Source: Diabrotica undecimpunctata (Eukaryota > Arthropoda > Insecta > Coleoptera > Chrysomelidae). From it: a stretch of 64,000 bases of DNA. The position numbers and the translations under genes were made by a program. Positions 35,290 through 46,760 of the stretch are shown piece after piece; position 1 is the first letter of the stretch, and the number at the start of each line of letters is the position of its first letter. The notes beneath the pieces were generated by a model. That model had not been told where the DNA came from. It was given only the letters and a program-made list of their open reading frames with translations, and did no database searches. The stretch spans positions 135,087,914 through 135,151,913 of the forward strand of contig NC_092809.1 of assembly GCF_040954645.1 (NCBI RefSeq). The letters are read 5' to 3'.

Positions 35290-35650
35290 AGTTACCTTAC
35301 TTATTATTACTGCAACTTAAATTTTTTTCTGGTCCAGATACAGTTTTTCCGTAGCTTATTCCCTTGCTATATACCTATAGGTACTGTGTTTTTTTATATT
35401 GCCTCCAAACCCCACTTTCTATACTTTTCCACAAATTTCCTTAACATATATTTTAAATCTTGCTCGTCCTGTCCAATAACAATTTGATCATTAGCGTAAT
35501 GTAATGTATAGAGTATTGCATGGTCTACCAGCAGTTCATTTCTCCTACATTTCTATTTCCACTCTCTGAGAGCTTAATCAATGTATATGTTGAATGATAC
35601 TGGAGGTATACAGCATCCCTTTCTAATTCTTTTAGAGACCAGAAGGCCTC
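35290..35650 (-). pseudogene. RTE-like RT catalytic fragment, minus strand
   Basis: The minus strand reads GCCIPPVSFNIYID, then LHYANDQIVIGQDEQDLKYM and KYRKWGLEA. This matches the catalytic region of the LINE family at 52-53 kb (there FADDQVILAEDQDD). Here the box is YAND, so the first catalytic Asp is changed to Asn. Confidence 0.72.
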
Positions 35651-35756
35651 ACGATATTTATTTCCCAATTTAATTTTAGATAATGAAGAGTTTGGTATCC
35701 AGCATAAAGTACGTGCCTTCAAAGACAGTGATGGAATGTTAGCTAAATCATGCAGG

Positions 35757-36025
35757 ATATGATGGTGATAGAAAAGTTATTCATGTACCAAACAAAATAG
35801 CAAAACAAAGAGCAAAGAAAGCAAAAGATTTACAAGAGATTAGATTTATCCGAATTGAAAATAATGAAATACTTATTCACGAAAACAATGTCAAAAAGAG
35901 ATAAAAAAAAAGTACTTTGCCAGTCTACTTAATGAAGAATTTGACAGAAACCGATTGAGTTAACGAAGAAAGTAACAGCAATGATCACCAAAACAACAAA
36001 CGAGATTATTATTATACATAAGCGA
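35757..36025 (+). pseudogene. RTE-like LINE linker fragment
   Basis: Frames with KVIHVPNKIAKQRAKKAKDL, IRFIRIENNEILIHENNVKK and LLNEEFDRNRLS resemble the linker between endonuclease and RT. No catalytic part is present. Confidence 0.5.
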
Positions 36026-36159
36026 GGGCAGAGGAACTAAGTCCCTATTATGCCCAAAAACAAAGAAATTTCATTAATAACCTACTAGTAAAAAACAAAA
36101 ATTACAAATAAAAGAAATAAAATTACAATTTTTGGTTTAAAAGAAAAACAATATTTTAA

Positions 36160-36830
36160 CTATAATGTAAAACGGTCAACTGTTTTTGAACGAGTCGGTA
36201 GAGGGAGCAGAGACAATGTTATCGTTAAGGTTATTCCAGGACTCAAAAACTCTATTTGGTAAAAAGTTCTCCCTTGATCTTTTAAAAAAATTTTCTTTCT
36301 TCAGTTTGAACTGATGACCTCTGAGGCGTTCATCTTAATTAATGGTAAACATTTCATCGAGATTTCCAAAATTAAATTTTAGTATTTTAAAAGTTGTAAT
36401 TAAGTCTCCACGTTGTCGGCGAAGTTAAAAAGAAGTTAGGTTAGCCATACTAAGTCTTTCTGCATAAGAAGGTCTTCTCGGTCCCAAAGAAATTCGAGTG
36501 GCTTTTCTTTGGACGTTTTCCAACATAGTCTTGTCTCGAATCAGATCAGGATACCACGTTGGTCCAGCGTATTCAAGTATGGGTCTTACGTACAGAGTGT
36601 AAAGTTTACAGAATGATTGCATTGAAACTCTCGAAAAACACCTCCGAATAAAATACAGTCTGGAGTTCGCATGTTTACAAATAGAGGTAATATGGTCGGA
36701 CCAAGTTAGGCTGCTGTTTATGATAACACCAGATCGTTATACAAAAACAGAATCTAATGGCTGCCCGTTAACAAAGTATAATTTACTATTATTACTATTT
36801 TAAAAAATATAGAAAGGAAAAATAGTTAGA
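36160..36830 (-). pseudogene. CR1/L2-like LINE, RT thumb and C-terminus, minus strand
   Basis: Reading leftward: WSDHITSICKHANSRLYFIR, LYTLYVRPILEYAGPTWYPD, MLENVQRKATRISLGPRRPS, YAERLSMANLTSF and, after a frameshift, RGDLITTFKILKFNFGN and LRGHQFKLKKENFF. This is the conserved post-catalytic end of CR1/L2-type elements. The catalytic YADD lies outside the fragment. Confidence 0.78.
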
Positions 36831-36835
36831 CCAGA

Positions 36836-36837
36836 TG

Positions 36838-36926
<89 letters not shown>
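36836..36926. repeat. (TA)n microsatellite, imperfect
   Basis: About 90 bp of TA units with a few AAATA interruptions, next to the 5' side of the CR1/L2-like fragment. Confidence 0.95.
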
Positions 36927-36928
<2 letters not shown>

Positions 36929-38518
36929 ACATCAAAGACCTTACCTATAATTCGATTTCTCTCAGGTTGTACTTTCGTGGCTCAGTATCTTTATTTTTGT
37001 ATTTGCAAGTATGAAGACCAACATAAATAATAAAAACAAAAATATCCAATAAATGTAAAACTCATCCATATATTAAATCGAAATAAAATTAAGTAATAAA
37101 AAAAATTTTAAATTCATTAAAGATTACTATACCTGCTATATAAAATCATAAAATTAAACAGAATAAACTCATACACACACAGGTCATATTTTCCTAACGT
37201 TCTCTCTTGTTCTAGGAATTAATGAGAAAATTGTTTCTATTTACACTGTCACCGATAAAATATTTTTAATCCTCTCTAAACTCCCTGTGAATATCTCTTG
37301 AAAATAAAAAAAAATTTATAATTTGAAACTTTTTCTATGGTTCTAACTCCTTCTGATTCAGCTGCTCAAGTTGATCTTCACCTAAGGAAAATTATTTCAT
37401 ATCCAAATTGCCGAGCTTCTGCTGCTTCTAACTTTCCAAATCTTTAATCCTCTCAAAAAGACATAGACAGTATAGCACCAATTAATTTGTATTTAAAGAA
37501 CTTACAATTTTGAACTTTGGAGATCTCTGCTTGCATTTTTTGGATGCTACCACAAAACTTTCCAAATTTTCTGTCACTACTCACTTTACTCACCGGCAAA
37601 AAAAAACAACAATATTTATTTTCTTTTATAATTTTACGAAGAAAACAAAAACACCTTTTTGTTTCAAATCTTGTACCGAACTCCTTTGTTTCTTTTCTTT
37701 CAAATTCAAAACTCGATTTTCTCTCCTACATTTCAAGAAACTACATATCTTGCCCCTTATTCCTACTTTTCTTTATCCTCGTTTCATCCCAATAAACAAA
37801 CAAAATTACTACCGGTTTCTTGTCGACACAAAATCTACGTCATCCTAGCCCATTTGGAATATCCAACATCGGAATCTATTTTTTGACAGCATAAAAAATA
37901 ATTTACTACTATTATAGCAAACATTTCTTACTAAAACCCTAATCTTTACTACTTATCTCTTGGTACAATCGCTTACGAATAAATTTTAATATTAGGAAAG
38001 TCTCAAGACCGCATTTTAATTGTCAATGTTCATTATTTCATACAACTACCTTGATTTGTCCTTTTAAATCTATTCAGGAATAACAGTTCTTAAAATCACG
38101 TTAAATGTATATACTGCCTGCAACTACACTCTTCTACCTTTGAAGTTTTCAATAGCATATTTTCTTTTTCTTTAATTTAACACAATTTTTATATCTCTAT
38201 AATTATGTTTTAGAGTCTTTTTTCTTGGTAACAGCTCTTTGCTGTAATTTACTATGTAGCGTATGCGCGGAAAAAAGAGGAATTTAATATCAATATCACA
38301 GTAAGTAATATGAATCTTTTTTCTAAAGATTTAGTAAGCTAAATATCCACTATATCTTCATCAAATGAAACGCCCTGTATATATTTATATATTTTTTTAC
38401 CGTCAAGTATTTATGCATTTTTACTCTAAAGTAAACGTTTCATGATTTATGGGCTAAAGTTGGTTTATACAGAAAGGGACACAAAAATAAAGACAATAAT
38501 AAAAACTGGGTCAACTTA
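36927..38518. other. AT-rich segment, nothing recognised
   Basis: Three overlapping plus-strand frames (37510-37886) are Phe/Leu/Ser-rich and alternate in frame. That pattern points to a pyrimidine-rich strand, not to coding sequence. Confidence 0.5.
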
Positions 38519-38880
38519 CCTTAAGACAAAAGGCTGGTGGTTTATATCACGCTATAAACAACATATTGTTATACTTAGAAAATATCACACTAAAGTAATC
38601 ACAAAGTAATACAAATTTGTGTCACAATCACAGTCTATAACTCATTCATAATGTGTACACGAATTATTATCACCCACGCCTTCTTTTCCACCTCTAAACA
38701 TTACACTTTGGTGACAAAACCATTTAAAATTTCGATATTCCTATGAAATAAATGTGTATAGTCGTTTTTCAAGATCAAGTCCGTTTTTTCAAGTTCAAGT
38801 TTGTGGATTTCTGTCAGGTTTGAGGCAGACTCGACCGTTGTGTTAAGCACGAGAGAGTGTTGTTGTTGTTGTGTGGAGAT
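38519..38880 (-). other. Possible non-coding first exon (splice donor only)
   Basis: The minus strand has GTCTTAAG/GTAAGTTGACC, a near-consensus donor, after about 360 bp lacking recognisable repeats, with a slightly GC-richer part near 38800-38900. It could be a 5' leader exon of the gd-like gene, whose ATG exon has TTACAG 15 bp upstream, or of an unrelated transcript. No acceptor partner is proven. Confidence 0.22.
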
Positions 38881-39418
38881 GGCGCTTAGACGCTTATTTT
38901 TTTAAGAATGAGAGTAAAACATGATATTATACTTCATTAAACATTCGGGTCTGGGAAATCCTAACTAGCACGCCTACCCAGTTGATTGGAAGGGAGAAAT
39001 GTGATTCAGGAGGCTTGGCCAGTAGCGTCACTGGGTCCATTTAAAAAAACTAACGAAATTTTCGCGATATTGAACAACTCGTTTTTGCTACATAAGGTAT
39101 TGATTGAGATGATCTAGTAAATTCTGTAGACATATAAGAAAACATGTATGATTTAAAATAATATTGAATGAACAAACTTGTACTAAAAATATGGAGAAAA
39201 TTTATAAAAAAAAGATTTTTCCGTAATCCTCTAACATTTTTTAAATTATTTATTTACACATTTACAAGCAGCTGTTGAAAACTATAAGTTAATATGAAAG
39301 TTGTAAAATATGTGAGAGGAACAAGATAAAAATAAAACCAAAAAATCCTGGATGACTGAAGAGATACTGATAGATACTTGTGAAAGAAAGAAAACATGCT
39401 AAAATAGAGAATAATTGT

Positions 39419-40450
39419 GAATTTTTTGTTGAAATTTTTAAATTGATTGCAACCTACCGAAAAAAAACTAACGAAAACTAAAAGTAAAAACCAAAAAATA
39501 AAGTTTTTGGTGGTAGGGGCAAAAGGCGGGGTAAAATTGCGAGTCATGTTATAATCACATAAAACGTAAAAAAAATAATTCAGGTTGTATCGATCTCAAA
39601 AAATATTATTAGCCCCGCAAAAGTTCATAAAAACAATGAAAAAATATAGTCTTTTGGGGTTTAAAGGCTTTTTTTGAATGTCCTAAAAGACTTACTTCCT
39701 TCAAATTAAACATAACGTATAAACAACCTTGATTTCATCCATTCTGAAGTCTATAAAATGAGGAAAATCCCATAAAAACCAGTTTTTCATGTTTTTGAAG
39801 CAGGTACACTGCACGGAAAAATCTATAAAAAATTATAAATATATTTTTGATAAAATACACAAAACCAAAAAATTAAATCTGCATTCATCTCCAACAAAAA
39901 CTTAAACGCTTTTAAAAAAATTCATTTTTAAATTATGTACACTTAACCTACGGGTCTATAAAAAATAGACAAGTTATGTAAAAGCCTCACGTACGCCTGT
40001 GAATTTTTTAAAATCTTTAAATTGATTGCAACCCACTGAAAAAAAAATAAACCACGTTTTTGGGTGTAGGGTGAGAGTGACGAGCTAAAATTATGCTCTC
40101 CTATTTTTTATACCTGACATAAAACGAAAAAAAAAAATAAAAAAAAATTATTATGATTGTATCTATTAATCCTAAAAAATGTAATTAACCCTTCAAAAAC
40201 TGGCAAAACCCTTGAAAACCCTTGAAAAAACCTTTTTGGAGGTTTGCAAGTCTTTCGCCCAATTTTTAAATGTCCTTAAGGTCCCAGTTACTTCAAATTA
40301 TATGTTACCTATACAAAAATCTTGATGTTATGATCTATTTTATAGTTTACAAAATGTGGAAAATCCCTACAAAACTAGTTTTTAGGATTTTTGAAAGTGG
40401 TACAACTTCAGAAAAATCTGAAAAAAATTAAAATTTTTTTTTTGAATATT
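39419..40450. repeat. Two diverged tandem copies of a ~580-bp unit
   Basis: Landmarks recur with an offset of about 582 bp: GAATTTTTT then TAAATTGATTGCAACC (39419 and 40001), TTTTGGGGT/TTTTTGGAGG blocks, 'AATGTCCT.A', 'GGAAAATCCC' and 'ACTTCAGAAAAATCTG'-like ends. The copies differ at many sites, so the duplication is old. Origin unknown. Confidence 0.7.
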
Positions 40451-40889
40451 ACACAAAATAAAACAAACCGTCAATTTAAGATACAGAAGAGGCCCAATGA
40501 TAATTCTTTAAGGGCCTCTAAATTGTGTCGGCCCGCTTGCTGACGGAGCATTTGCAACAATACAAATTTGGGTTTACTTGCGGACAAGACGAAAGATTAG
40601 ATTCACAGGTAAATAAATTCTTATGAAGTGTATGCGTTTTCGTACAATATTTTCAACTGCAATAATCACAAAATAATAATAAAAAAAGTAAAGAAATCGC
40701 GAGAACGAACATCCCTTTACACTTTATCCAGGATTAGGACTGGCAAGGTATAAAATAATTTTTTTATTGGTATAAATAAACTAACTTTATATGTATATTG
40801 GAGTGTTTAGAACTGTTCTCTATTTTTTCTGTATAATTTTATTTTTTGTTTTGATTTTTTGTTTTCTCCTATATCTACTAAAAATTTTT

Positions 40890-41865
40890 ATTCAAACTAA
40901 AAGCAAGTGCTTTTAAACATCTCTTCACGTCTTTCGTATTTTCAAAAATGAAAAGAGTCTTTTCTATCTTTATTTCTTTCTTGCTGCGTCCCCTTTTACT
41001 TGGGCCCAAATCAACTCTATAGGATTTAATTAACAGTGATAAAGGGGTAATTAGAGTACTGTAATGTTAAGTTTTTTGGCTATTTCGTCCACGATATGCA
41101 TTCTTGATGAGTATGAAGGTATGTGTTGAATAGCGATTTGCAAAAGCTCCAATTTTAGAAGGTCATCTCCAAATATATATTTTTATTAGTTAACCACTGT
41201 CTAATATTCTCTCCTTTCCACGCTATTGTAGGAAACTGTTCGGTTTGCCGTGAATGATATGTGGGTAATTATAATCCTCCCTTTTCCCGACGGTGCATTT
41301 ATACCTGTGGACAATACCTCCAACACAACTTGACGGTTGCTTTTAACATTGTTGTCTTGTCATACCTTGGAAACCGTATGGTCTTCATTTATCCATAATA
41401 TATTCTTTGGTTTTTTCTCTGTGCTGTTTACTTTTTCGATAATACTACCTTTTCCAAGAAACGATTTCTGAACTCTCCATTAACATTGATTTTCCGTTAA
41501 TGGTTTCTTCGACAATCGAGTTTTACTGATACCCAGTACATCATCATCTTGCAATGCGGCATGAATTTTTAAAATTGTTGGAATTTTCTTGGCAAAATAA
41601 AAAGAATGAACCTTTCTTCGAGTTACATTTTTAACATTTTCAATAATTTCCAGTGATCGTCTCCCTATTTTACAACAGGATTCGCGATGACCTCTTCTTT
41701 GTCCTCCTTTCTTAAATTATAAATTGATCTCTTGGAACATCCTGTGTACTTTGCGTACAACTCCACAACACTGTCTCCAGATCACGTAGGATTATCGCGT
41801 TGTAATGCTTTGAAAACATTTAATATGATGATCTTTTCGTTGGCCGAGAACATAGTGAGCATAGT
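40890..41865 (-). pseudogene. DDE_3-type transposase remnant
   Basis: Reading leftward: MFSANEKIIILNVFKALQRD, SGDSVVELYAKYTGCSKRSI and YNLRKED (helix-turn-helix), then broken pieces corresponding to IPTILKIHAALQDDDVLGIS, a WINEDHTVSKV-like first catalytic block, LPTYHSRQTEQFPT near the second Asp and LNPIELIWAQVKGDAARK near the end in shifted frames. It is related in layout to 28111-29425 but divergent and much more decayed. Confidence 0.6.
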
Positions 41866-42035
41866 GAGAAAGTCGCTAGGAATTTCTCTTTTATTTTTCT
41901 TCAATTTGCCCATACAGGTACGGCCTCTTTTCTTTAGCTCCTGAACTAAAGGTATGGAACTAAACCAGTTGTCCGCTGTCACATTACAGTTTGCGATTTG
42001 AGATTGAGTTTGTAAGTTTCAGAACTTATTGTGTG
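41866..42035 (-). pseudogene. piggyBac transposase, inner fragment
   Basis: It reads CNVTADNWFSSIPLVQELKK, RTCMGKLKKNKREIPSDFL. This includes the conserved TADN(W/F)FSS motif with a catalytic Asp. The frame then runs straight into the DDE_3 helix-turn-helix, giving a chimeric open frame. The piggyBac C-terminal half is absent. Confidence 0.8.
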
Positions 42036-42547
42036 GGTATGGAGTATTTTTGAAGTCATAGAAGTATGACATGATAAGATAATGAGTAAGAGAGAGACAG
42101 AAGATATATTTTCTCTCTCTTCCTTTCTCGAGAATAAAAATGTTCCTTTTGTATATATATTTAATATTTCTATATATAATATTATATATATAATAAAATA
42201 TTTATTATTATTATTATTTATGTGATATGTTTTGTATTATTTATTAAATCTTCATAATTATTTTAGTCTTTTGTATTTCAGATTAATAATCTCAATAAAT
42301 CACTGTATGACCTAGAACTGTCAATTTTGAAATTCGTTTGTGTCATGTCTAATTTTCAAATATTTTACGTGTTTGGTTCATACGCTGGTTGATGTGAGTT
42401 CGAATCCCAATATGAATTTCCTTGTTTATTTTTGAAATATTTAAAAACCCCACGTTAATTTTATTAAATATATGTAATATACGGAAAAATGATAAATTTT
42501 AAAATAAAATGAAAATTTACAACATAATCCGAGTTTTTGGTTTTTGA

Positions 42548-43207
42548 AGTTATACTTCTATACGCGCGTTCGACTTTGGAAATTTCCACGGGAGTGAATC
42601 GGAAATTTATAAATTAAAACTCGTAAATATCTCAAGAAAGTTCAAATGTGTACTTATATACACAACAAACAACAATTAAATATTGTATTTGTTAATGTCA
42701 GATAAATTAACAGTTGTATCACCAAACAATATTTTTTTTATTAATATTTTTATCATGGTAAATTAAACATATGCGTAACTAAGTTACGTATATTGTCAAT
42801 TTTTAAATACTTATGTATATTGCATTTTAACTTGTATTGTATTATTATATTGAATTATCTTGCAGTGTATTGTATTGTATTTTTATTATAATAACAAAAT
42901 TAACAATGAATTTTACTGCAGAGTATGTGTAAAAAAAATTTTTGCATTCAAGTCCTTTTATACATATATGAAAATAAAAATATATATTTTCATTAAAATA
43001 TTGATTCAATCCTTCATTTACTTACTATACTCCTATTACAGGTCAAACGTTTATATACAGCAAACGATGCACCATATACCTGTATACCTAATTCTTTTTC
43101 GCTTGCTGCTCTCTCTTACCTATAGCATTACATATGTAATGATTGTGCAGATTGACTCCCATATAAATTTGTTACTACGAGCGCGTGTATAGAAGTATAA
43201 CTTCTAC
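42548..43207. mobile_element. Short inverted-repeat element inside piggyBac
   Basis: GAAGTTATACTTCTATACGC opens at 42548, and its inverted partner (GCGTGTATAGAAGTATAACTTC type) ends near 43192. It is followed by an 8-bp hairpin GGCAGTCC-CACC-GGACTGCC. A second, inverted partial copy lies at 54830-55245. The long apparent frame inside (42860-43192) recurs in that copy with frame breaks, so it is probably not coding. The insertion separates two piggyBac blocks. Confidence 0.6.
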
Positions 43208-43237
43208 CGGCAGTCCCACCGGACTGCCACACCCGTT

Positions 43238-44092
43238 TTATTTTTCATTTTCGGAAAGCATCATACCATCACTTCCTTTTCCACAATATATGTATCCATC
43301 ATAAAAATAATTACTTCTTGCATCAGTCATGCATAAAATCTTTATGCCATATTTAGATGCTTTTGCTAGCACGTACATTCTAAATTTACATCGACCTCTG
43401 AAAGCAACCAGCATCTCATCAATACACACAGAAGATACAAGAGTTAAGAGTTCTTGAGAATTTTCAACAAGCCTTTGAAACATGTCCAATACAGCAGCTG
43501 CTGTATTTTTAGTTTTTCGTTCATCTCAATCATCGGGGTTATCAAATCTCAAACAAGATAAGAGAAAAAGATAACGTTTCTGTGACATTGTGGCCCTAAA
43601 TTTATCTCGCCCTGTAGCATCTGTAGCAAAGAGACTCCTCTCGGTACGTTTATTATTTGATTTAAGAATTTTAGTGTATATCAAAAGTCCCAGAAAAGCG
43701 CGAATCTCTAAAGTAGTGGTTTCTTGAAGGTAGCTTGCTGAAGTTTTATTAGTATAATTTATTTTTTCGTAGTCTATTTGGACGTTGGTCCATTGGACGA
43801 TTTCTTTCGGATTGTTACAAGTATTTTTGCTTTCTGACGTAAACCAGGTAATTGCAAAATAATGTTATGCTTTCTTGTGCGGACGTTTTTAGGTGGTTGG
43901 TTCTTGCGCCGTTCAAATCCATTTTTTCCAACAAATGTTCCAGATGCAGGTATATCGTCTTCATTACCTATATCATTATCGGATTCGTCATTATCTGCTG
44001 ATTGTTCAGAGTCAGTAAAATGTTCACTCTCACTCACGTGATATATTTTAAATTTAAACCCGTCTGTCAGACGGAGTATACCAGTTAAGGGT
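43238..44092 (-). pseudogene. piggyBac transposase N-terminal and middle part, with terminus
   Basis: The minus-strand end reads TTAACCCTTAACTGGTATAC at 44096 downward, a typical piggyBac terminus with TTAA target site, followed by a GTCTGTCAGAC palindrome. The frame starts MSESEHFTDSEQSADNDESD, the usual acidic N-terminus, then FERRKNQPPKNVRTRKHNII. The block 43238-43489 has VCIDEMLVAFRGRCKFRMY (catalytic Asp) and YGIKILCMTDARSNYFYDGY. Frameshifts separate the blocks. The middle is continued at 41866-42035. Confidence 0.85.
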
Positions 44093-44096
44093 TAAA

Positions 44097-45079
44097 TGTT
44101 AGTCCTTTATCCATGATGACTTATTGTGTTATATTTGTTTGCTATTGCCAATGGTAATTATATTCACAGGAGCAACCAGTCACAATACAAAATTAAAGTT
44201 ATTACTACTTTCGAATATTTTCTACTTTACTATTAGGTAATAAACATTCTCCTCTATCCAAGAAACCGAAATTTTCTTAAAATATTATTGGTTTTACAAA
44301 TTCATGGAACTCGATATTTTGCTCTTTACAATATGTATTTATTTAACCTTTAGTAACCTGTAAAATAAATATATTTCTAAAACCTATTTTAGGAAATTAT
44401 TATCCTCGAGATATATATTATGTAAGTAAAAGTATAGGATTTTGCAAAATTGGACCGACAATGTTTGTTAGATAACTCACGAAAGGAAGTTCATTCTCAC
44501 GATTTTTTTACTTATTTTATTGTTGTTTGATTTTATTTGTTGTTTGAACTGATTATTGCAGTTAAAAACCTAATAAGTAAATGCCTCTATTTCTTAACAA
44601 TATATTTACATAAAAAGATAATGTTTCATCTTGTCCGCAAGTGCCCCACTATTCTTCTAAATTGTTGACACTAGCGTTTAAGACCTACCTTTAAAACTAT
44701 TTGATGAACGTTTATATATTTTTCTTCTATCTTTATGAATTTATTATGTTAATTTGTTCAAATTTTTGTGATATTTAGAATTAATTTTATAGCGCCAAAA
44801 TGTGAGTTCCACATATTTTACATAAACATATTTTACTCGCTTAAATCTTTGTCTATCATAAATTTGAAAATGGATAAGGAACTTAAAACCCGTTACACCT
44901 ACGATAAAAAACACCTGTTAAATAATGAATAATATTTAGCAGGAAATGCCAATGTGCTAATGATAATTTACCGGGAAAATGTCTGAGATGTTTGATATTT
45001 TTGGATATTGATATCTGTTTGATATAGAGTTAATAAATGATTCGATTTATTTTAATTTGTTTAATGTTTCTATATTATT
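44097..45079. other. Presumed 5' leader of the DDE_3 element, then unassigned AT-rich spacer
   Basis: No coding frame. It includes the right-hand 19-bp inverted repeat at 44624-44642. Confidence 0.4.
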
Positions 45080-45251
45080 GTTTATTTATAGAAAAAGACT
45101 TTTATTATATGCAGATGATTTGGTTTTGATGGCAATCAATCCGAAGGTGCTACAGCGGATGATTAATGAACTGGAAAAATACTGTAGGATGTGGAATCTA
45201 AAAATAAATTTAGATTAATCCAAAATTCTTGTATTCAGAAGAGGAGGTGGT

Positions 45252-45971
45252 GTGATCAGGGAATCTTGGAAGCTGAATGATCGAGTATTAGAGGTAGTGA
45301 ATAACTATTTGGGAATGATACTAACACCTAAGTTGTCGTTTAAAGCTCATCTAAAAAAGCGCCAGAGTTTGGCAAAAGTAGCAATTCACACGGCTTGGAG
45401 TAGGTTAGTGTCTAAGGCTGATATACCCTTTTTGGCTAAAGTAACAGTGTATGAGTCGGTGATAAGATCAATTTTGACTTATGGTTCTCAGGTATGGGGT
45501 CTATTTGAGTACGATGAGGTGCAAATAATCAGAAGATTTTATAGAAAAAAAATGTTCTCTTGTCCAAGGTATTGTCCTAACTTTATGTTAGATTTGGAGA
45601 CAGGTATTGCTAGAGTCAGCCTATATACAATGAATTTACATCAAAAATATGTTAAGAAAATACTAGGATATTCGAGTGATAGGTTGCCAAAATTTCTTTT
45701 GAAAGAAATGATAAGAGCAAGGTGTGGCTGGTGGAAAGATTGGATGAGCATGGGAGACAAATTTGGAATTGAGGTAAGGTGTGAATGGGAATGGAGAGAA
45801 AGCTGGCCTAATATGATTGAGAATATGATAGAAAAAAAGAAGGAGGAGATACAGCGTCAGGCTGAGAATAGGGCACTCGAATCAAATTTTTGTGGACACT
45901 ACAAAGAACTGCGAGAAGAAGGAGTAAACATGCATTATCTACTGGAAATGGAAAATTTTGGGGACATATGA
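45252..45971 (+). pseudogene. LINE post-RT region, 239-aa open frame
   Basis: It follows the catalytic YADD block. It has RVLEVVNNYLGMILTPKLSF, VYESVIRSILTYGSQVWGLF and LDLETGIARVSLYTMNLHQK, the thumb and C-terminal region of a LINE RT, then a Trp/Glu-rich helical part (GWWKDWMSMGDKFGIEV). It ends at a single in-frame TGA before the next block. The true protein would have started upstream, so the Met is arbitrary. Confidence 0.75.
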
Positions 45972-46004
45972 TGGCTCTTCAAATTAAGATGTGGAGTTCT
46001 ATAT

Positions 46005-46259
46005 TTGAATGATCGACCTGGCAGAAATGATGAAAGAAGGTTTTGCTCAATGTGTAACACGAAGGAAAGGGAAGATGTGATACATTTTTTGGGAAAATGT
46101 TCGGTGTTGAGACATATTAGGTTAAAGTGGTTGGGTAGACATGAACTTAGTAGAGTGGAAGTAGTTACAATGATGAGACAGGGAAAGGCTGAGTTAGCAA
46201 GTTATTGTGGGGAAGCATGGGCGTATAGGTATGAGTTAGTGAACCTATTTAATTACTAA
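46005..46259 (+). pseudogene. LINE C-terminal zinc-binding block
   Basis: It continues the previous frame after one stop codon: RRFCSMCNTKEREDVIHFLG and KCSVLRHIRLKWLG. Cys-x2-Cys ... His-x4-Cys is the C-terminal zinc-binding motif of many LINE proteins. It ends RYELVNLFNY with a TAA, most likely the natural stop. Confidence 0.75.
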
Positions 46260-46760
46260 ATCTATTAGCATGGTGTTATTTCAATAGTATTAAAATATTA
46301 AAATTAGTATTAATAATTTATTTGCGAATAGTTATTATCTTTTTATCTGTCTTGTCTATCTTGACTATCTTGTTATTATTATTATTATATCAACAGCTTT
46401 CATCCCCTCTAAGGGACACATTCAATCATTTTAAATGCAATATATACCTTACTGTTATACTTTGTTATTACTGTTTAGTCTAGGGCAAAGTGCTACTTAG
46501 TAGGATATACACATTTAGTTTATTACTTACATTTATATGAATATTTACTTAATTTATTTTTTATTAATTTTAATGAACTTGTTAGATGTAATGAGCCTTA
46601 GTGTAATTTTTTGTATATTAATTAGGGAATAATATTAAATTGCCAACCCTCCTGATGGCATGTGCCAAGGAGAACAAATATCACTAAAAGGGAAAATTGT
46701 ATTTTTTTTTAATGGGAAATAAAAAGACATTATTGATTGATTGATTGATTGATTATAGAA

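Larger units (their letters stand above)
40576..44642 (-). mobile_element. Nested cluster bounded by 19-bp inverted repeats (DDE_3 element hosting piggyBac)
   Basis: ACTTGCGGACAAGACGAAA (40576-40594) is matched, inverted with one difference, at 44624-44642. Within lie a DDE_3-type transposase (about 40890-41865), a truncated piggyBac (41866-44092) and a third inverted-repeat element. The simplest reading is that the outer repeats belong to the DDE_3 element and that piggyBac landed in its 5' leader at the TTAA near 44093. The boundary assignment is inference. Confidence 0.5.
45080..46760 (+). mobile_element. 5'-truncated LINE with well-kept 3' half and (ATTG)n tail
   Basis: The copy starts in the RT at RLLLYADDLVLMAINPK, with YADD intact, and runs through the C-terminal part to a 3' tail of five ATTG units at 46734-46756. 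One stop in the RT (near 45219) and one at 45969 interrupt it; otherwise it is among the youngest-looking elements in the window. The clade is uncertain: the C-terminal region looks like a non-RTE LINE with a zinc-binding motif. Confidence 0.75.

Noticed and set aside
37510..37886. Three overlapping Phe/Ser-rich frames
   Set aside because: All frames are open because the strand is T/C-rich. No motif, no consistent frame.
40185..40210. TTAACCCTTCAAAAACTGGC as the missing left end of the piggyBac
   Set aside because: It lies inside the 582-bp tandem repeat and has a related sequence in the other copy, so the resemblance is probably chance.
42860..43192. 110-aa frame as a gene
   Set aside because: The same sequence in the second copy at 54886-55239 has frame-changing differences; it is interior of a repeat.
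46734..46760. ATTG repeats as an independent microsatellite
   Set aside because: They sit exactly at the LINE 3' end and are better read as its tail.
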